Shown one piece after another: positions 17,837 to 26,781 of a stretch of 64,000 nucleotides of DNA; position 1 is the stretch's first letter; every line of letters begins with the position of its first letter. The stretch comes from Clostridium akagii DSM 12554 (GTDB lineage: Bacteria; Bacillota; Clostridia; Clostridiales; Clostridiaceae): positions 282,342 through 346,341 of the forward strand of contig NZ_JMLK01000008.1 in assembly GCF_000686725.1 (NCBI RefSeq), read 5' to 3'. The notes below the pieces were generated by a model. That model was not told the origin of the DNA, made no database searches, and saw nothing but the letters and a program-made list of their open reading frames with translations. The position numbers and the translations under genes were made by a program.

Positions 17837-19555
17837 TTATTCTATTTCTAATTTCAAAGTATCATACATAATTCCACCATCAGTACCAATTTTCTGCATT
17901 TGCAGAGTTATTGTATTTTTACCATCCTGTAGTGAACTTGCAGGAAATGTAATATCACAAAGTCGATATCTCCCACTTTGATTTGCACTTCTATATGTTG
18001 TTTGATCATTTTCAGTTGAATAGTCTAATGTGCTAACTTTCTTTCCATTTACAAGTACATTTAATACAGGATTTCTTGAAACACTTGCTACTGCAACTGT
18101 AAGATGTGCATTTGAAGTATAAGTTTTGATCATTGTAAAATTCACATTCCAATTTCCAGGTTTTGTTTGTGCATAGTACCAATCATTAGCTGGTGTACTT
18201 TGTCCTATAGTATATGTCAAATTTGCTGGAACCTGTGCTGGAAGACCATATTGCCTTGGTAAATTCCCCAATTTAAATTCTGATGCTAGTCTATCTGCTG
18301 TTCCAATTTGCCATATAAAATTTGAATATTGAGTGGCATTCCAATTTAAATTTCCTAAGTTTAAAGTTAAACCACTTACATTAATATTATCCTTTTCAAA
18401 TTGATCCGTTATAGTACCATTTGTTGAATAAGCATAAATCGAATAAGATCCTGGGCGCACATTTTTTATGTTAAAATTACCGTTATTATCTGTCTTTGAG
18501 TAAAAAATATAATCTGAACCTTGCGTGTAAAATTCTCCGCCTGGCTTAGCTAAAACCACCATTGTGTTCGCAGCGGACCTTCCATTAGAAACATTTATCT
18601 TTCCACTAACACTAGTTCTCGAAATAGGATAATTAACATTATTTAGCCAACTGTATGTCCATGAATTTTCTTCCACCGATGCCTGGGAATTTGCATCAGC
18701 TATGTCACCATCATTTACATAAACAAGCCATGGTCCATATATTTTGCCACTTGGTATAGTTACACTTTGAGCACCAAAATGAGACCCTTTAAGCATGTTA
18801 AGCAAAACTCCATCTCCAGTACTACTTTCTAAATGAACCATTAATTCTTGACGCATTGGTCCTCCGCTATAATATTCCTTACTTACTGGAATAAGCCATA
18901 TTCCATTTCCATTACCGTATAATCCATGCACATGGTCCCTATATTCATAGTCTGCCCAATCATACTTTGTATAGATTTGACCATTTTGAAACTGCCAAGT
19001 TTCATCTTGTAATTTAGTTCCATTTTGAATGTCTGACAATGTTGGAAGAGCACCGGATTTAACTGAGTTATATCCATTTCTAAATATGCTCCCATCTACC
19101 CTGTAAACAGTACGAAATTCACCAACTGTTCCTAAATTTGATGCAACAAAATAAGAATATATACCACTAACATTATTTCTTAATACGTAATGTAATTCTC
19201 CCCAATCACTGATATATGCTACATCAACCATTGTAGAATTATTAGTTACAATCTTAAATGAGTTTGCAGTAAATCCAGTAACACCATTTACAGAAGCATA
19301 AAATCCTTTTGCTGTTCCTATAAGCTCCTTATTATTTTTCACCAGTGAATATACTGTACCATCACTGTTAATTTTAATAGTAATATATTGATTGGACATA
19401 GTAGCTGTTCTTGCATTAACGTCTGATGTAAGTTGTACAACCCCCACACCTGCATTATTTCCTAGCAATGGTACAACATTTTTTTTGTGATAAGACCCTG
19501 TAATCATACATATTGCACAAATTGTAACAATAAGTATACCGCAAATTTTTTTCAT
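17837..19555 (-). CDS. Secreted rhamnogalacturonan lyase, polysaccharide lyase family 4
   Basis: 572 residues with an N-terminal export signal. The layout is that of PL4: a super-beta-sandwich catalytic domain (about 40-320), an FN3-like domain III (about 330-400, with GKINVSNGRSA and GNFNIKNVRPG) and a C-terminal jelly-roll CBM-like domain. The active-site text YDWADYEYRDHVHGLYG and the following PVSKEYYSGGPMRQEL match the PL4 catalytic Lys/His region. It cleaves the rhamnose-galacturonate backbone of pectin hairy regions. It lies between GH28 and C1 peptidase genes. Confidence 0.85.
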   Translation of the reverse strand: MKKICGILIVTICAICMITGSYHKKNVVPLLGNNAGVGVVQLTSDVNARTATMSNQYITIKINSDGTVYSLVKNNKELIGTAKGFYASVNGVTGFTANSFKIVTNNSTMVDVAYISDWGELHYVLRNNVSGIYSYFVASNLGTVGEFRTVYRVDGSIFRNGYNSVKSGALPTLSDIQNGTKLQDETWQFQNGQIYTKYDWADYEYRDHVHGLYGNGNGIWLIPVSKEYYSGGPMRQELMVHLESSTGDGVLLNMLKGSHFGAQSVTIPSGKIYGPWLVYVNDGDIADANSQASVEENSWTYSWLNNVNYPISRTSVSGKINVSNGRSAANTMVVLAKPGGEFYTQGSDYIFYSKTDNNGNFNIKNVRPGSYSIYAYSTNGTITDQFEKDNINVSGLTLNLGNLNWNATQYSNFIWQIGTADRLASEFKLGNLPRQYGLPAQVPANLTYTIGQSTPANDWYYAQTKPGNWNVNFTMIKTYTSNAHLTVAVASVSRNPVLNVLVNGKKVSTLDYSTENDQTTYRSANQSGRYRLCDITFPASSLQDGKNTITLQMQKIGTDGGIMYDTLKLEIE

Positions 19556-19806
19556 GTTACTCCCCCTCTAATTTTTAAATATCAGGTTGTTAAATCATAG
19601 TATTATTAATTCAACAACCAAAATACATTTATCTTGTAATAAAAAGTCTATGTTATGGGCCATACACTAGAAGAAGTATAAAATAAAAGACCTGTTTAAA
19701 CTAATAATATATGGTGATACAAGGTATAGTTACTTGTATCACCATATAAATTAGAAAAATGAAAAGTAAGCAATTATAATTATAGAGTTTTATATAGCAG
19801 AAATTA

Positions 19807-21591
19807 CTAATATGTTACATTTGTGCAGTTTGTCAAAGTCCAAGGATTTGTCATGCCTTTGAAAGTTATATTAGTAAATGTACTATTAGTCATATAAGTT
19901 AAGCTAGCACCCAAAGTATTTGCAAATGATACATTATTAAAGTGTATGTCAGTGTGTGCTCCACCGTTTAAGCCATCTACAAATATTCCATAACTCTTAG
20001 ATCCATTAACGCTGCAATTACTAACAAAAATGTGTTTGAATATAGGTAGATCTGGAGCAGATGTATAAGAACCAGTTGCACTTGAATTAGTATATGCAGA
20101 TGTAAATATAAATGGTTGTCCTTCACCATCAGTAATGTTTTTTAATGCAGAATCACGGAAATAAATGTTTTGTGCTCCTCCACCTATTCCTTGAGCTGAT
20201 TTACAACGAAGACCAGAACCTGTTCCATTGATAACATTATCTTCTGCTAATATGTTATCAATACCTGCAGCCGTATAGCTACCAGCAACTACAGCACCAT
20301 GTCCATGTGCAAAGTAATTGTCAAATATCCAAATGTTACTTACAGGAGGAAGAGCTTCACCTTGCACTCCCCTTCCAGCTGAAAAGTTTACATCATCATC
20401 ACCAGTGTCAAAAACGCTATTCATAACAATTAACCCCTGTGCGTTATAGTCTATTCCATCTGCGTTATTACAACCATAGGTTTTAACTAAAGCACCGTTT
20501 ATCACCATATTATTACATTTGGCTGTTTGCATAGTTTGTTGTGCCGGATTCTCAAATGAAAGTCCATCACCTAAATATACATTACTTATATTGCTTAGTG
20601 AGAGTAAAACTGATCTTGTTGAATAAGCTTGTACACTAGAAAGACCTTCACTTATTCCTAAATTGTATTGATTGGCTGCAAGATCACCATTTTGTTTAAC
20701 TGTTGATATAGAACTTGATAATGCAACTGGAAACCCTGTTCCTGCTTGTGGAGTACCTTGCTTCCAGCCACTTCCGTCAATTATACCAGTTCCTATAATT
20801 TTAAGGCTTTGAACTGAACTAGTACCAACAGCATTAATAAGTGCATTATTTTTGCTGCCTTTTGATACAGGATGAGCACTGCTTATATAGTCTTGTGAAT
20901 TATCAGAACCAAGCAATTCCCCATCTACTCTTAAAATCATATTATCCTTTAACCAAAGAGAACCTGATTTGAAAGTTTTGCCTGCTGGAATTAGAACTTC
21001 CCCACCTGAAGTACAAGCATTAATAGCTGCTTGAATGGCATTGGTATCAATAGTTGTACCATCTCCAACTGCACCGTAACTCGTAACATTAAAAATTGTT
21101 GGTATTTGATCTGTACTTTGAACTATTGTACTACTTTGGCTAAGTACATTTCCTGTAGTATCTACAGCCTTAATTACAAAGCTATAAGCGGTATTAGGCG
21201 TAAGTCCTGTAGCTATATAATTATGCATACTTGTTTTTACAGCTGAACTATTGCTAGTATCATTATAAAAGTTGTCAGTGTACTGCTTAGACTGTGAAGC
21301 AGTGTTATTATTTGCATTACCTATAAATTTTCCATTCATGTATATATTGTAGTTTGCGATAGTACTGTAATCAGCTGGCTTTTCCCATGCTAATGTAATA
21401 TTATTGTTATCGTGTGCAATGACAGATACAACTAAATTATTAGATGGTTTTGTTGCATCTGATACTGCTGATGAAGCAATTGATGAAGTAACTGTTGCTG
21501 CACTTACATTATATGATCTTATGCCATAAGGACACATAAGAATAGCTGCTGCTACAGTAAGTAATGTTGTTTTTGTTTTAAATTTAATCAT
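19807..21591 (-). CDS. Secreted GH28 exo-polygalacturonase with N-terminal FN3 domain
   Basis: 594 residues. A signal peptide (about 1-32) is followed by an FN3 domain (about 52-160, with LAWEKPADYSTIANYNIY) and a GH28 beta-helix (about 165-594). Catalytic motifs are all present: NADGID, TGDDDVNFSAG, GHGAVVAGS and RCKS. The FN3 plus long-insert architecture matches bacterial exo-poly-galacturonosidases that release di- or monogalacturonate. It is the first gene of the pectin cluster in transcription order and has a GGGGGGAA ribosome site. No galacturonate transporter or isomerase gene is in the window. Confidence 0.9.
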   Translation of the reverse strand: MIKFKTKTTLLTVAAAILMCPYGIRSYNVSAATVTSSIASSAVSDATKPSNNLVVSVIAHDNNNITLAWEKPADYSTIANYNIYMNGKFIGNANNNTASQSKQYTDNFYNDTSNSSAVKTSMHNYIATGLTPNTAYSFVIKAVDTTGNVLSQSSTIVQSTDQIPTIFNVTSYGAVGDGTTIDTNAIQAAINACTSGGEVLIPAGKTFKSGSLWLKDNMILRVDGELLGSDNSQDYISSAHPVSKGSKNNALINAVGTSSVQSLKIIGTGIIDGSGWKQGTPQAGTGFPVALSSSISTVKQNGDLAANQYNLGISEGLSSVQAYSTRSVLLSLSNISNVYLGDGLSFENPAQQTMQTAKCNNMVINGALVKTYGCNNADGIDYNAQGLIVMNSVFDTGDDDVNFSAGRGVQGEALPPVSNIWIFDNYFAHGHGAVVAGSYTAAGIDNILAEDNVINGTGSGLRCKSAQGIGGGAQNIYFRDSALKNITDGEGQPFIFTSAYTNSSATGSYTSAPDLPIFKHIFVSNCSVNGSKSYGIFVDGLNGGAHTDIHFNNVSFANTLGASLTYMTNSTFTNITFKGMTNPWTLTNCTNVTY

Positions 21592-22118
21592 TTGAATTGT
21601 TCCCCCCCATAAAAGTTTTTATTAATTGGTTGTAGACTATTTATTACATGTTTTCTAAATTTTCAATTAATCTTATATATTTATTCTATCTGTTTCAACC
21701 TCAAAAATTTCATAAACTCACCTCCTTTTAAACAATTTGACCAGTTGTAGTGTCCTATTGTAACCTTTACAATGTTACTTGCAGACCCTACAGCAACTGA
21801 TGAACCAAATCCAATTGCTTTATTAAGAATAGCATTTACCTTTTGTCACATCACCATTTTTATTGAAATTATACAATAAGGTGAAATATTAAACTATTTA
21901 TTGTATATATTACCATAAATTATTCATAAATCAACTATTTTTCAACGGTTTGTTTAAAATTATAATGGCAATTTTCTTATACAAAAATTTCCATTATAAT
22001 TTGATGTAGTGGTAGTCATCGGATAAATTTTTTTTAAAGTCCTTATTCATAAAAAGCAACCACATAAGCAGTTGCTTTTTATATATTAATTTTAAAGAAA
22101 ATTATAGTCATAAAGTGA
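21592..22118. other. Upstream region of the pectin cluster
   Basis: About 525 bp without a convincing gene. On the minus strand an AAAAGGAGGTGAG ribosome site near 21719-21731 precedes a 10-codon frame (MKFLRLKQIE), which could be a leader peptide or a remnant. A longer stop-free text upstream of it has no start codon. Confidence 0.4.
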
Positions 22119-22252
22119 TTTGGTTCTGGAATTGAAGCTTTACTAATTGCATTTTCATTTGTTATTGCTTTAGTCATTATGATTATAGGTACTTATTTTG
22201 CTTCAACAGAAGATCATACCCATATTGATACTCATAAGGAATATACTAATTA
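22119..22252 (+). pseudogene. Internally deleted copy of the EamA transporter remnant
   Basis: GTTCTGGAATT...GCTTTACTAATTGC matches 9106-9165. It then jumps to VIALVIMIIGTYFAS and a His tail (DHTHIDTHKEYTN) ending in TAA at about 22252. Roughly 250 bp of the 9.1-kb copy are missing in the middle. No start codon. Confidence 0.75.
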
Positions 22253-22301
22253 ACATAAATCCACACATGATTTTAGTAAAAGAATAACACCATTAATATT
22301 T

Positions 22302-22335
22302 AAAAGGCGTATAACTGAAATGTTATACGCCTTTT
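22302..22335 (+). terminator. Terminator carried with the transporter remnant
   Basis: AAAAGGCGTATAAC (22302-22315) and GTTATACGCCTTTT (22322-22335) form a 14-bp stem followed by a T-run. The equivalent at 9691-9731 has decayed. Confidence 0.75.
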
Positions 22336-22429
22336 TTATTTTAAAATGCTTATGATAATCATCATATTGAAATTACTTTGCCAAAGGCAAAAACCTTTAG
22401 AGTATAAAAAATTAAGAACTTCATGATTT

Positions 22430-22723
22430 TTAAATCCTTAGCGTATAATTTCCGCGTTTTGCTCCCGGTACGCCATTTACAAGGTAGCAACTATAAGAAA
22501 ATACAAAACCCACTGCGCATACAATAAGTATCGAATTATTGTTTATCTTACCAACCTTACTTACTAAATGAAAATATCCTGCAAAGATTAAATCTATAAA
22601 TATCCAAAAATATCTTGCTCTCTTCCAGTAAATATCTATTTCGAATTTTCTAATATTAAGAGCAAATCCTAATGCTTTCTCTTGCATAGAATCAGCCTCA
22701 TTATTAACATTTGATTTTTTCAT
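22430..22723 (-). pseudogene. N-terminal fragment of a RipA-like small membrane protein
   Basis: A 97-codon frame. Residues 14-82 (ALGFALNIRKFEIDIYWKRA, YFWIFIDLIFAGYF, then a second hydrophobic helix ending YLVN) match the start of a family of two-helix membrane proteins often annotated as RipA-like octameric membrane proteins. After YLVN the frame enters the dispersed repeat (22384-22471) and reads unrelated codons to a stop. Full-length relatives are about twice as long, so this looks truncated at the repeat. Ribosome site is poor. Confidence 0.5.
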
Positions 22724-23023
22724 ATTCTCTGAGTAACATTATTCTTTAAATACATTTTTTTCTATGGACAAAATAAATGACTGCATCCCTTTAATTTTTT
22801 CAATATCTTTATATGTTTTTATCCCGTTTTTGTAGCATTTAATAGCATCCCAAAACTACACACACTTTAGGGTGTAAAAATTAGGTACTTTATAATGTAA
22901 GTTGAAAAATAAGCAGTTAATAACTGTCCTTTAAATCACATCACATGATTCTTGTATTCAAAACAAACTACCATTGATATATTTCATTTTGTTTATATTT
23001 GTGAAACATGAGTTAAATCAATT
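22724..23023. other. Intergenic stretch downstream of the HNH gene
   Basis: AT-rich, stops in all frames, no clear hairpin or gene. Confidence 0.4.
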
Positions 23024-23992
23024 TTAAACAAATTTAACATTATACTCTTTTAAAAGATCTTGAGTTAGCTTTGAAAGAGGTCGCTTTCCTACTTCATCTA
23101 ATTCTAAATAGTTAGAGTAGATCATTTGTTTTACTTCATCTGAAGAACTAAAAGCTTCAGGAAAACTGCAATATATGCTTTCAAAGAAATCATCATTGAA
23201 TATTATTGACTTCTTAATAATTTCTCTTGCATAGTCATTATGTTGTGTATATAAATAATCAATTTTAAATGCTTCATTGTAGGCTTTGATTATATCAGTA
23301 TAAGCAGCATCACCTGAAAGTATTATAGATAATTTCTTGTTTTCATCAAACCATGCATCTAATTCATCAAAATCTGTTTCAAATACTATTTTGTCATCAA
23401 AAGATTCTTCATATGGGTAACATATTGGTTGATTTATTACATCTACATAATTGTCACTCTTTCCTTTATTACACCCACTACAACATGGCACAATATTAAA
23501 TATTGAAATAGCTAGATACGGATATTGACTTTTAGGAAAATAATGGTCCAATTCTGGCTTTTGTCTATTTACTACAGTAAACGTATAGCTTCTATTGCAA
23601 TATGGGCACACTTTAGCGTCAATTTCTTCCAAAAAATTATATGCCCATTTTCTCTTTGAAAAATTTTTGAAGAGATTCTCGAATTCTTTTTGAATTTCTT
23701 CCTTTACCTTTTTAACTAATAATAAATTCGATCCTGCATCTTTATAAATGAGTGGTTCAAATTGATTAATAAGTTCAATGATTTTTAGCTTTGAATCTGT
23801 ACATATTAGTTTTTCTATCTTTTTTTCATCTAGAACTCCTTTGGAATTTTGAAACCAATTATAGAAATTGGTATATCCTTTTAAATTGTCTAATTTATCT
23901 TTTATTTTTTTATATCCTTGCTTTCTCCCAAAATCTATTTTATGATATTTCTTTATTTTATTTTTTTTATTCTCAATATTAATTTTTATCAT
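23024..23992 (-). CDS. ptuB: HNH endonuclease, PtuB-like subunit of a Septu-type defence pair
   Basis: 322 residues with a zinc-bound HNH core near residues 125-180: CPYCNRSYTF, then the HNH His in ELDHYFPKSQYP, NIVPCCSGCNKGKS with the second Cys pair, and a conserved Pro-Tyr stretch after it. The start ATG follows AAGGTG and lies 9 bp after the stop of the ATPase gene, so the two are co-transcribed. In Septu, PtuA (ATPase) and PtuB (HNH nuclease) form a complex that degrades DNA on phage infection. The nuclease family is sure; the Septu assignment rests on the pairing. No reverse transcriptase or retron RNA is adjacent. Confidence 0.75.
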   Translation of the reverse strand: MIKINIENKKNKIKKYHKIDFGRKQGYKKIKDKLDNLKGYTNFYNWFQNSKGVLDEKKIEKLICTDSKLKIIELINQFEPLIYKDAGSNLLLVKKVKEEIQKEFENLFKNFSKRKWAYNFLEEIDAKVCPYCNRSYTFTVVNRQKPELDHYFPKSQYPYLAISIFNIVPCCSGCNKGKSDNYVDVINQPICYPYEESFDDKIVFETDFDELDAWFDENKKLSIILSGDAAYTDIIKAYNEAFKIDYLYTQHNDYAREIIKKSIIFNDDFFESIYCSFPEAFSSSDEVKQMIYSNYLELDEVGKRPLSKLTQDLLKEYNVKFV

Positions 23993-24001
23993 TCTTTCAC
24001 C

Positions 24002-26038
24002 TTAGTCCAAACTTTCATTAATTTCATTAATCATTTTCTCAAGTCTAATTTTCAAACTAATAAGTTTTTCCCGTTCAATATTTATTGATGGTGATTCTTT
24101 CTCATTTGGAATAGCTTGATGGTTCTCATTGCAATTGCTCAATCTTTTTTTATACATGCTAAATATTTTTCGCTTAATAACTGGCTCGCCTATCGTTTCA
24201 ATGATATTAAGTACATCACTATCTTCATAATCAAACTGTTTTGGATTTTTCAATTTTTTAATTACAAAATTTATTTTACTTTTTGCATATTCTCCTATTT
24301 CACCTTTCCCACTTAAAAAGAATGCATCATTAAATAATTGATATATATTAGCAGCAAAAGTTTCTTTATGCCTATTTCTGTTATCAATTATAGACCCATT
24401 ATTCTTTTTCCTAATATAAACAGTATTAGCAACAGGAACATCTGAAAGCACTATTGGTGAATGTGTTGCAAATATTATCTGTATTTTTTTCTCTGGAAAT
24501 TGGATATTCAACTCATTTAAAAGATACTTAATAAATTTTCGTTGCCAATCTGGGTGACAGTATAGTTCTATCTCATCAATGAGTAACAAAATATTTTTTT
24601 TTGTTGAGTTTATAACGTTAGAGTTTATTTTATTGAAAAATGGAATCAGATTTAATCTAGAGAAAAGATTCAAGTATGCTCTTTCTCCTGATGAAAATTT
24701 AAGATTTTCTATATTGAGATATTTTAAAATAAAGGAAAATGGCGCTGTTGCAACTTGATTAATTAATTCAATAAAATTTTTATAAGCTTCTCTATTCTTA
24801 TCTAAATCAACTTCAATCCATTTTTCATATGCCATATCATTAGTTGGCAATGAGTTATTTCTAAATTCACAACCTAATATAATATTCTCTAATTTTCTAA
24901 TTTCATTAGCTGCATTACTGTAGTAATATATAATTTCATTATCTTCTTCATAAAATTTTGTCTTAACTAGATCAATACAATTATCAAATAATGCATTCTC
25001 CCCAATAGGATTATCAATATAATCTTGTTTAATGATATTATATATAAAATCTATTTCGAATATTAGATTTAATTTCATTCTAACATTCAAATCATGAATA
25101 TTACATTTGTTACTTTTTATAAAATTGTCCCAAATTTTTATTTTGTTTTCAATCAAATTGTAATAATTAATGCTTGAAATATATGTTTTAGGTTTTTTAT
25201 CTTTTTTTCTATATAAAACATTTATAAGTAAATCACTTGAAAGTAATAGATTTGTGGATATTTTCCCTGCAAAACTTTTAAATTGACCTTTCTTACTATT
25301 CAAATAATTAAAATACAATACATCACATATTGCCTGAAAATCTATATCTGTTTTTTCTGATATGATTATATCTTGAAGCCCATTATACAAATTATCTTTT
25401 ATTATAGTTTCAGGAAATGATACAGTCTTTCTATAGAAATGATTCCCAAATAGGCTCATACTTTGTGGTATTAGGGCAATTTTACTCACAACCCGCCCCT
25501 CACTTGTCCATCCCCTTAAGTCAGAATTATAAATACCATTTGATAAATAAATTTTTGTAACTTCATTTAAATACAATTGTTTCTCAAACATTTTATTGTA
25601 ACTATCGTTATTTACTTGTATTATGTATATACTTTTGTATTCACTTGTAATATTTTCTTCCAAATTATGTATGGCTATGATTTGTTCATTATTTTTATAG
25701 ATCTGAATTGTTTTGGATTCTTCATAATTAATTTTCGAACTATCTGTATATTCTTTTCTCTTCTCTTTATTTTTAGGCATTATATCGTTCTCAAATATAT
25801 ATTTAAGAAGCGTAGTTTTTCCTGCTCCATTTTCACCAACAAGAGCAGAAACATTATCAATTACATCATTTTTGAATAGGTTGTAATAATTAACATTCTG
25901 TATAACTTCTAGTTTGTGTGATTTTATGTCAAATCTAATATTATACTCGTCATTAATGCAAATATCTTGTTTTCTAAAAATACCATTTCGAGTGCGATTA
26001 ATCCAAACATATAATAATTCTATGATGAACACCTCCAT
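24002..26038 (-). CDS. ptuA: AAA/ABC-type ATPase, PtuA-like subunit of a Septu-type defence pair
   Basis: About 675 residues. The Walker A loop GENGAGKTTLL is close to the N-terminus. A signature-like FSSGERAYLNLFSRL and Walker B ILLLIDEIELYCHPDWQ followed by the H-loop FATHSP are in the C-terminal third. The long central insertion is alpha-helical. This is the RecF/OLD-like ABC ATPase layout of PtuA. Start choice is uncertain: ATG 26038 and GTG 26059 lack ribosome sites, whereas a perfect GGAGGTG (26031-26037) is followed at normal spacing only by ATC (26026) and ATA (26023). The real start may therefore be a rare codon, or the RBS may have lost its ATG. PtuB follows immediately. Confidence 0.72.
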   Translation of the reverse strand: MEVFIIELLYVWINRTRNGIFRKQDICINDEYNIRFDIKSHKLEVIQNVNYYNLFKNDVIDNVSALVGENGAGKTTLLKYIFENDIMPKNKEKRKEYTDSSKINYEESKTIQIYKNNEQIIAIHNLEENITSEYKSIYIIQVNNDSYNKMFEKQLYLNEVTKIYLSNGIYNSDLRGWTSEGRVVSKIALIPQSMSLFGNHFYRKTVSFPETIIKDNLYNGLQDIIISEKTDIDFQAICDVLYFNYLNSKKGQFKSFAGKISTNLLLSSDLLINVLYRKKDKKPKTYISSINYYNLIENKIKIWDNFIKSNKCNIHDLNVRMKLNLIFEIDFIYNIIKQDYIDNPIGENALFDNCIDLVKTKFYEEDNEIIYYYSNAANEIRKLENIILGCEFRNNSLPTNDMAYEKWIEVDLDKNREAYKNFIELINQVATAPFSFILKYLNIENLKFSSGERAYLNLFSRLNLIPFFNKINSNVINSTKKNILLLIDEIELYCHPDWQRKFIKYLLNELNIQFPEKKIQIIFATHSPIVLSDVPVANTVYIRKKNNGSIIDNRNRHKETFAANIYQLFNDAFFLSGKGEIGEYAKSKINFVIKKLKNPKQFDYEDSDVLNIIETIGEPVIKRKIFSMYKKRLSNCNENHQAIPNEKESPSINIEREKLISLKIRLEKMINEINESLD

Positions 26039-26201
26039 TATTAATAAATATGTAACCACATTTAATAATAACTATCCATTATCATCAACCTATCCACTTT
26101 TATAAATTCATGAGTATGTTAGTCATTGTGGTGTTGTTTTTTCATTTTATAATCATGGGTCTAACCAAATAGTGTAGACACTTATAAAATTAATTTATTT
26201 A

Positions 26202-26588
26202 CTATAGTGGCCAGAATTTTCTTTCTACCCCAAATGAACCTTTTTGATTTGGGGTAAATTTCAATTTTCTACAATATTTTTTATATTCTTTTTCTAATTC
26301 TAAATCAAAAGCTGGTCTACAACCTAATATACTCGAAATTGCTGGGTTTGTTTCTTTACCATCCTTATACTCATTATTCAAATGTGCATCTATATTATTA
26401 TCTGAATATCCGATAAATCTACTTGGATAAAATTTATACGAACCTTCATTTTTCAAAACAATAAAGCATGTGCCTTTTTTTATTAGCGCTAAAGCAAACT
26501 CTTTTTCTTTTTCACCCGCCTTGGTTATATAATCATCCAATAACGTGACATTCTTTAAAATTTCGCTTTTATTTTGTACTAAAACCAC
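26202..26588 (-). CDS. 128-aa protein of unknown function between two defence systems
   Basis: 128 residues, soluble, no signal or membrane segment. The N-terminal half is helical. The C-terminal half has the ordered text FYPSRFIGYSDNNIDAHLNN, DGKETNPAISSILG and a final RKFWPL, rich in aromatic residues. I recall similar text in proteins next to restriction or HNH genes but cannot name the family. It is on the same strand as both QatABCD (upstream) and PtuAB (downstream) but separated from each by 140-190 bp. A GGAGGAG ribosome site precedes ATG 26588. Confidence 0.65.
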   Translation of the reverse strand: MVLVQNKSEILKNVTLLDDYITKAGEKEKEFALALIKKGTCFIVLKNEGSYKFYPSRFIGYSDNNIDAHLNNEYKDGKETNPAISSILGCRPAFDLELEKEYKKYCRKLKFTPNQKGSFGVERKFWPL

Positions 26589-26781
26589 ATTAAACTCCTC
26601 CTCAAATCTATCTACATACTTTCTATTTTATTTGGTTTATATTTTTCTTTTACTATTTCATAAAAATATATAATTGATTTTATTTCTTGGTGCTCATATG
26701 GTACTGCCAGACTACATTATTATTAAACCTACACATATAATCCTTTACATATAAGTATATAAATAACGCGCCGTTATTTGT

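Larger units (their letters stand above)
22119..22471. repeat. Mosaic repeat: second copies of 9106-9780 and 15228-15315 joined together
   Basis: The left part (22119-22380) is a deleted copy of 9106-9780. The right part (22384-22471) is a copy of 15228-15315. The junction is at TTTGCC-AAA-GGCAAA, itself a small palindrome. Confidence 0.75.

Noticed and set aside
21700..21860. Possible small peptide gene or bacteriocin-like text upstream of GH28.
   Set aside because: The stop-free text has no start codon, and the ribosome site leads only to a 10-codon frame. Noted under the intergenic entry, not called as a gene.
23024..26059. Retron carrying a Septu effector.
   Set aside because: No reverse transcriptase gene or retron RNA-like inverted repeats lie next to the pair.
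26140..26190. Sequence containing AGTGTCTACACT-like text near the ptuA upstream region, possibly an insertion sequence end.
   Set aside because: No matching second end, target duplication or transposase remnant could be found nearby.
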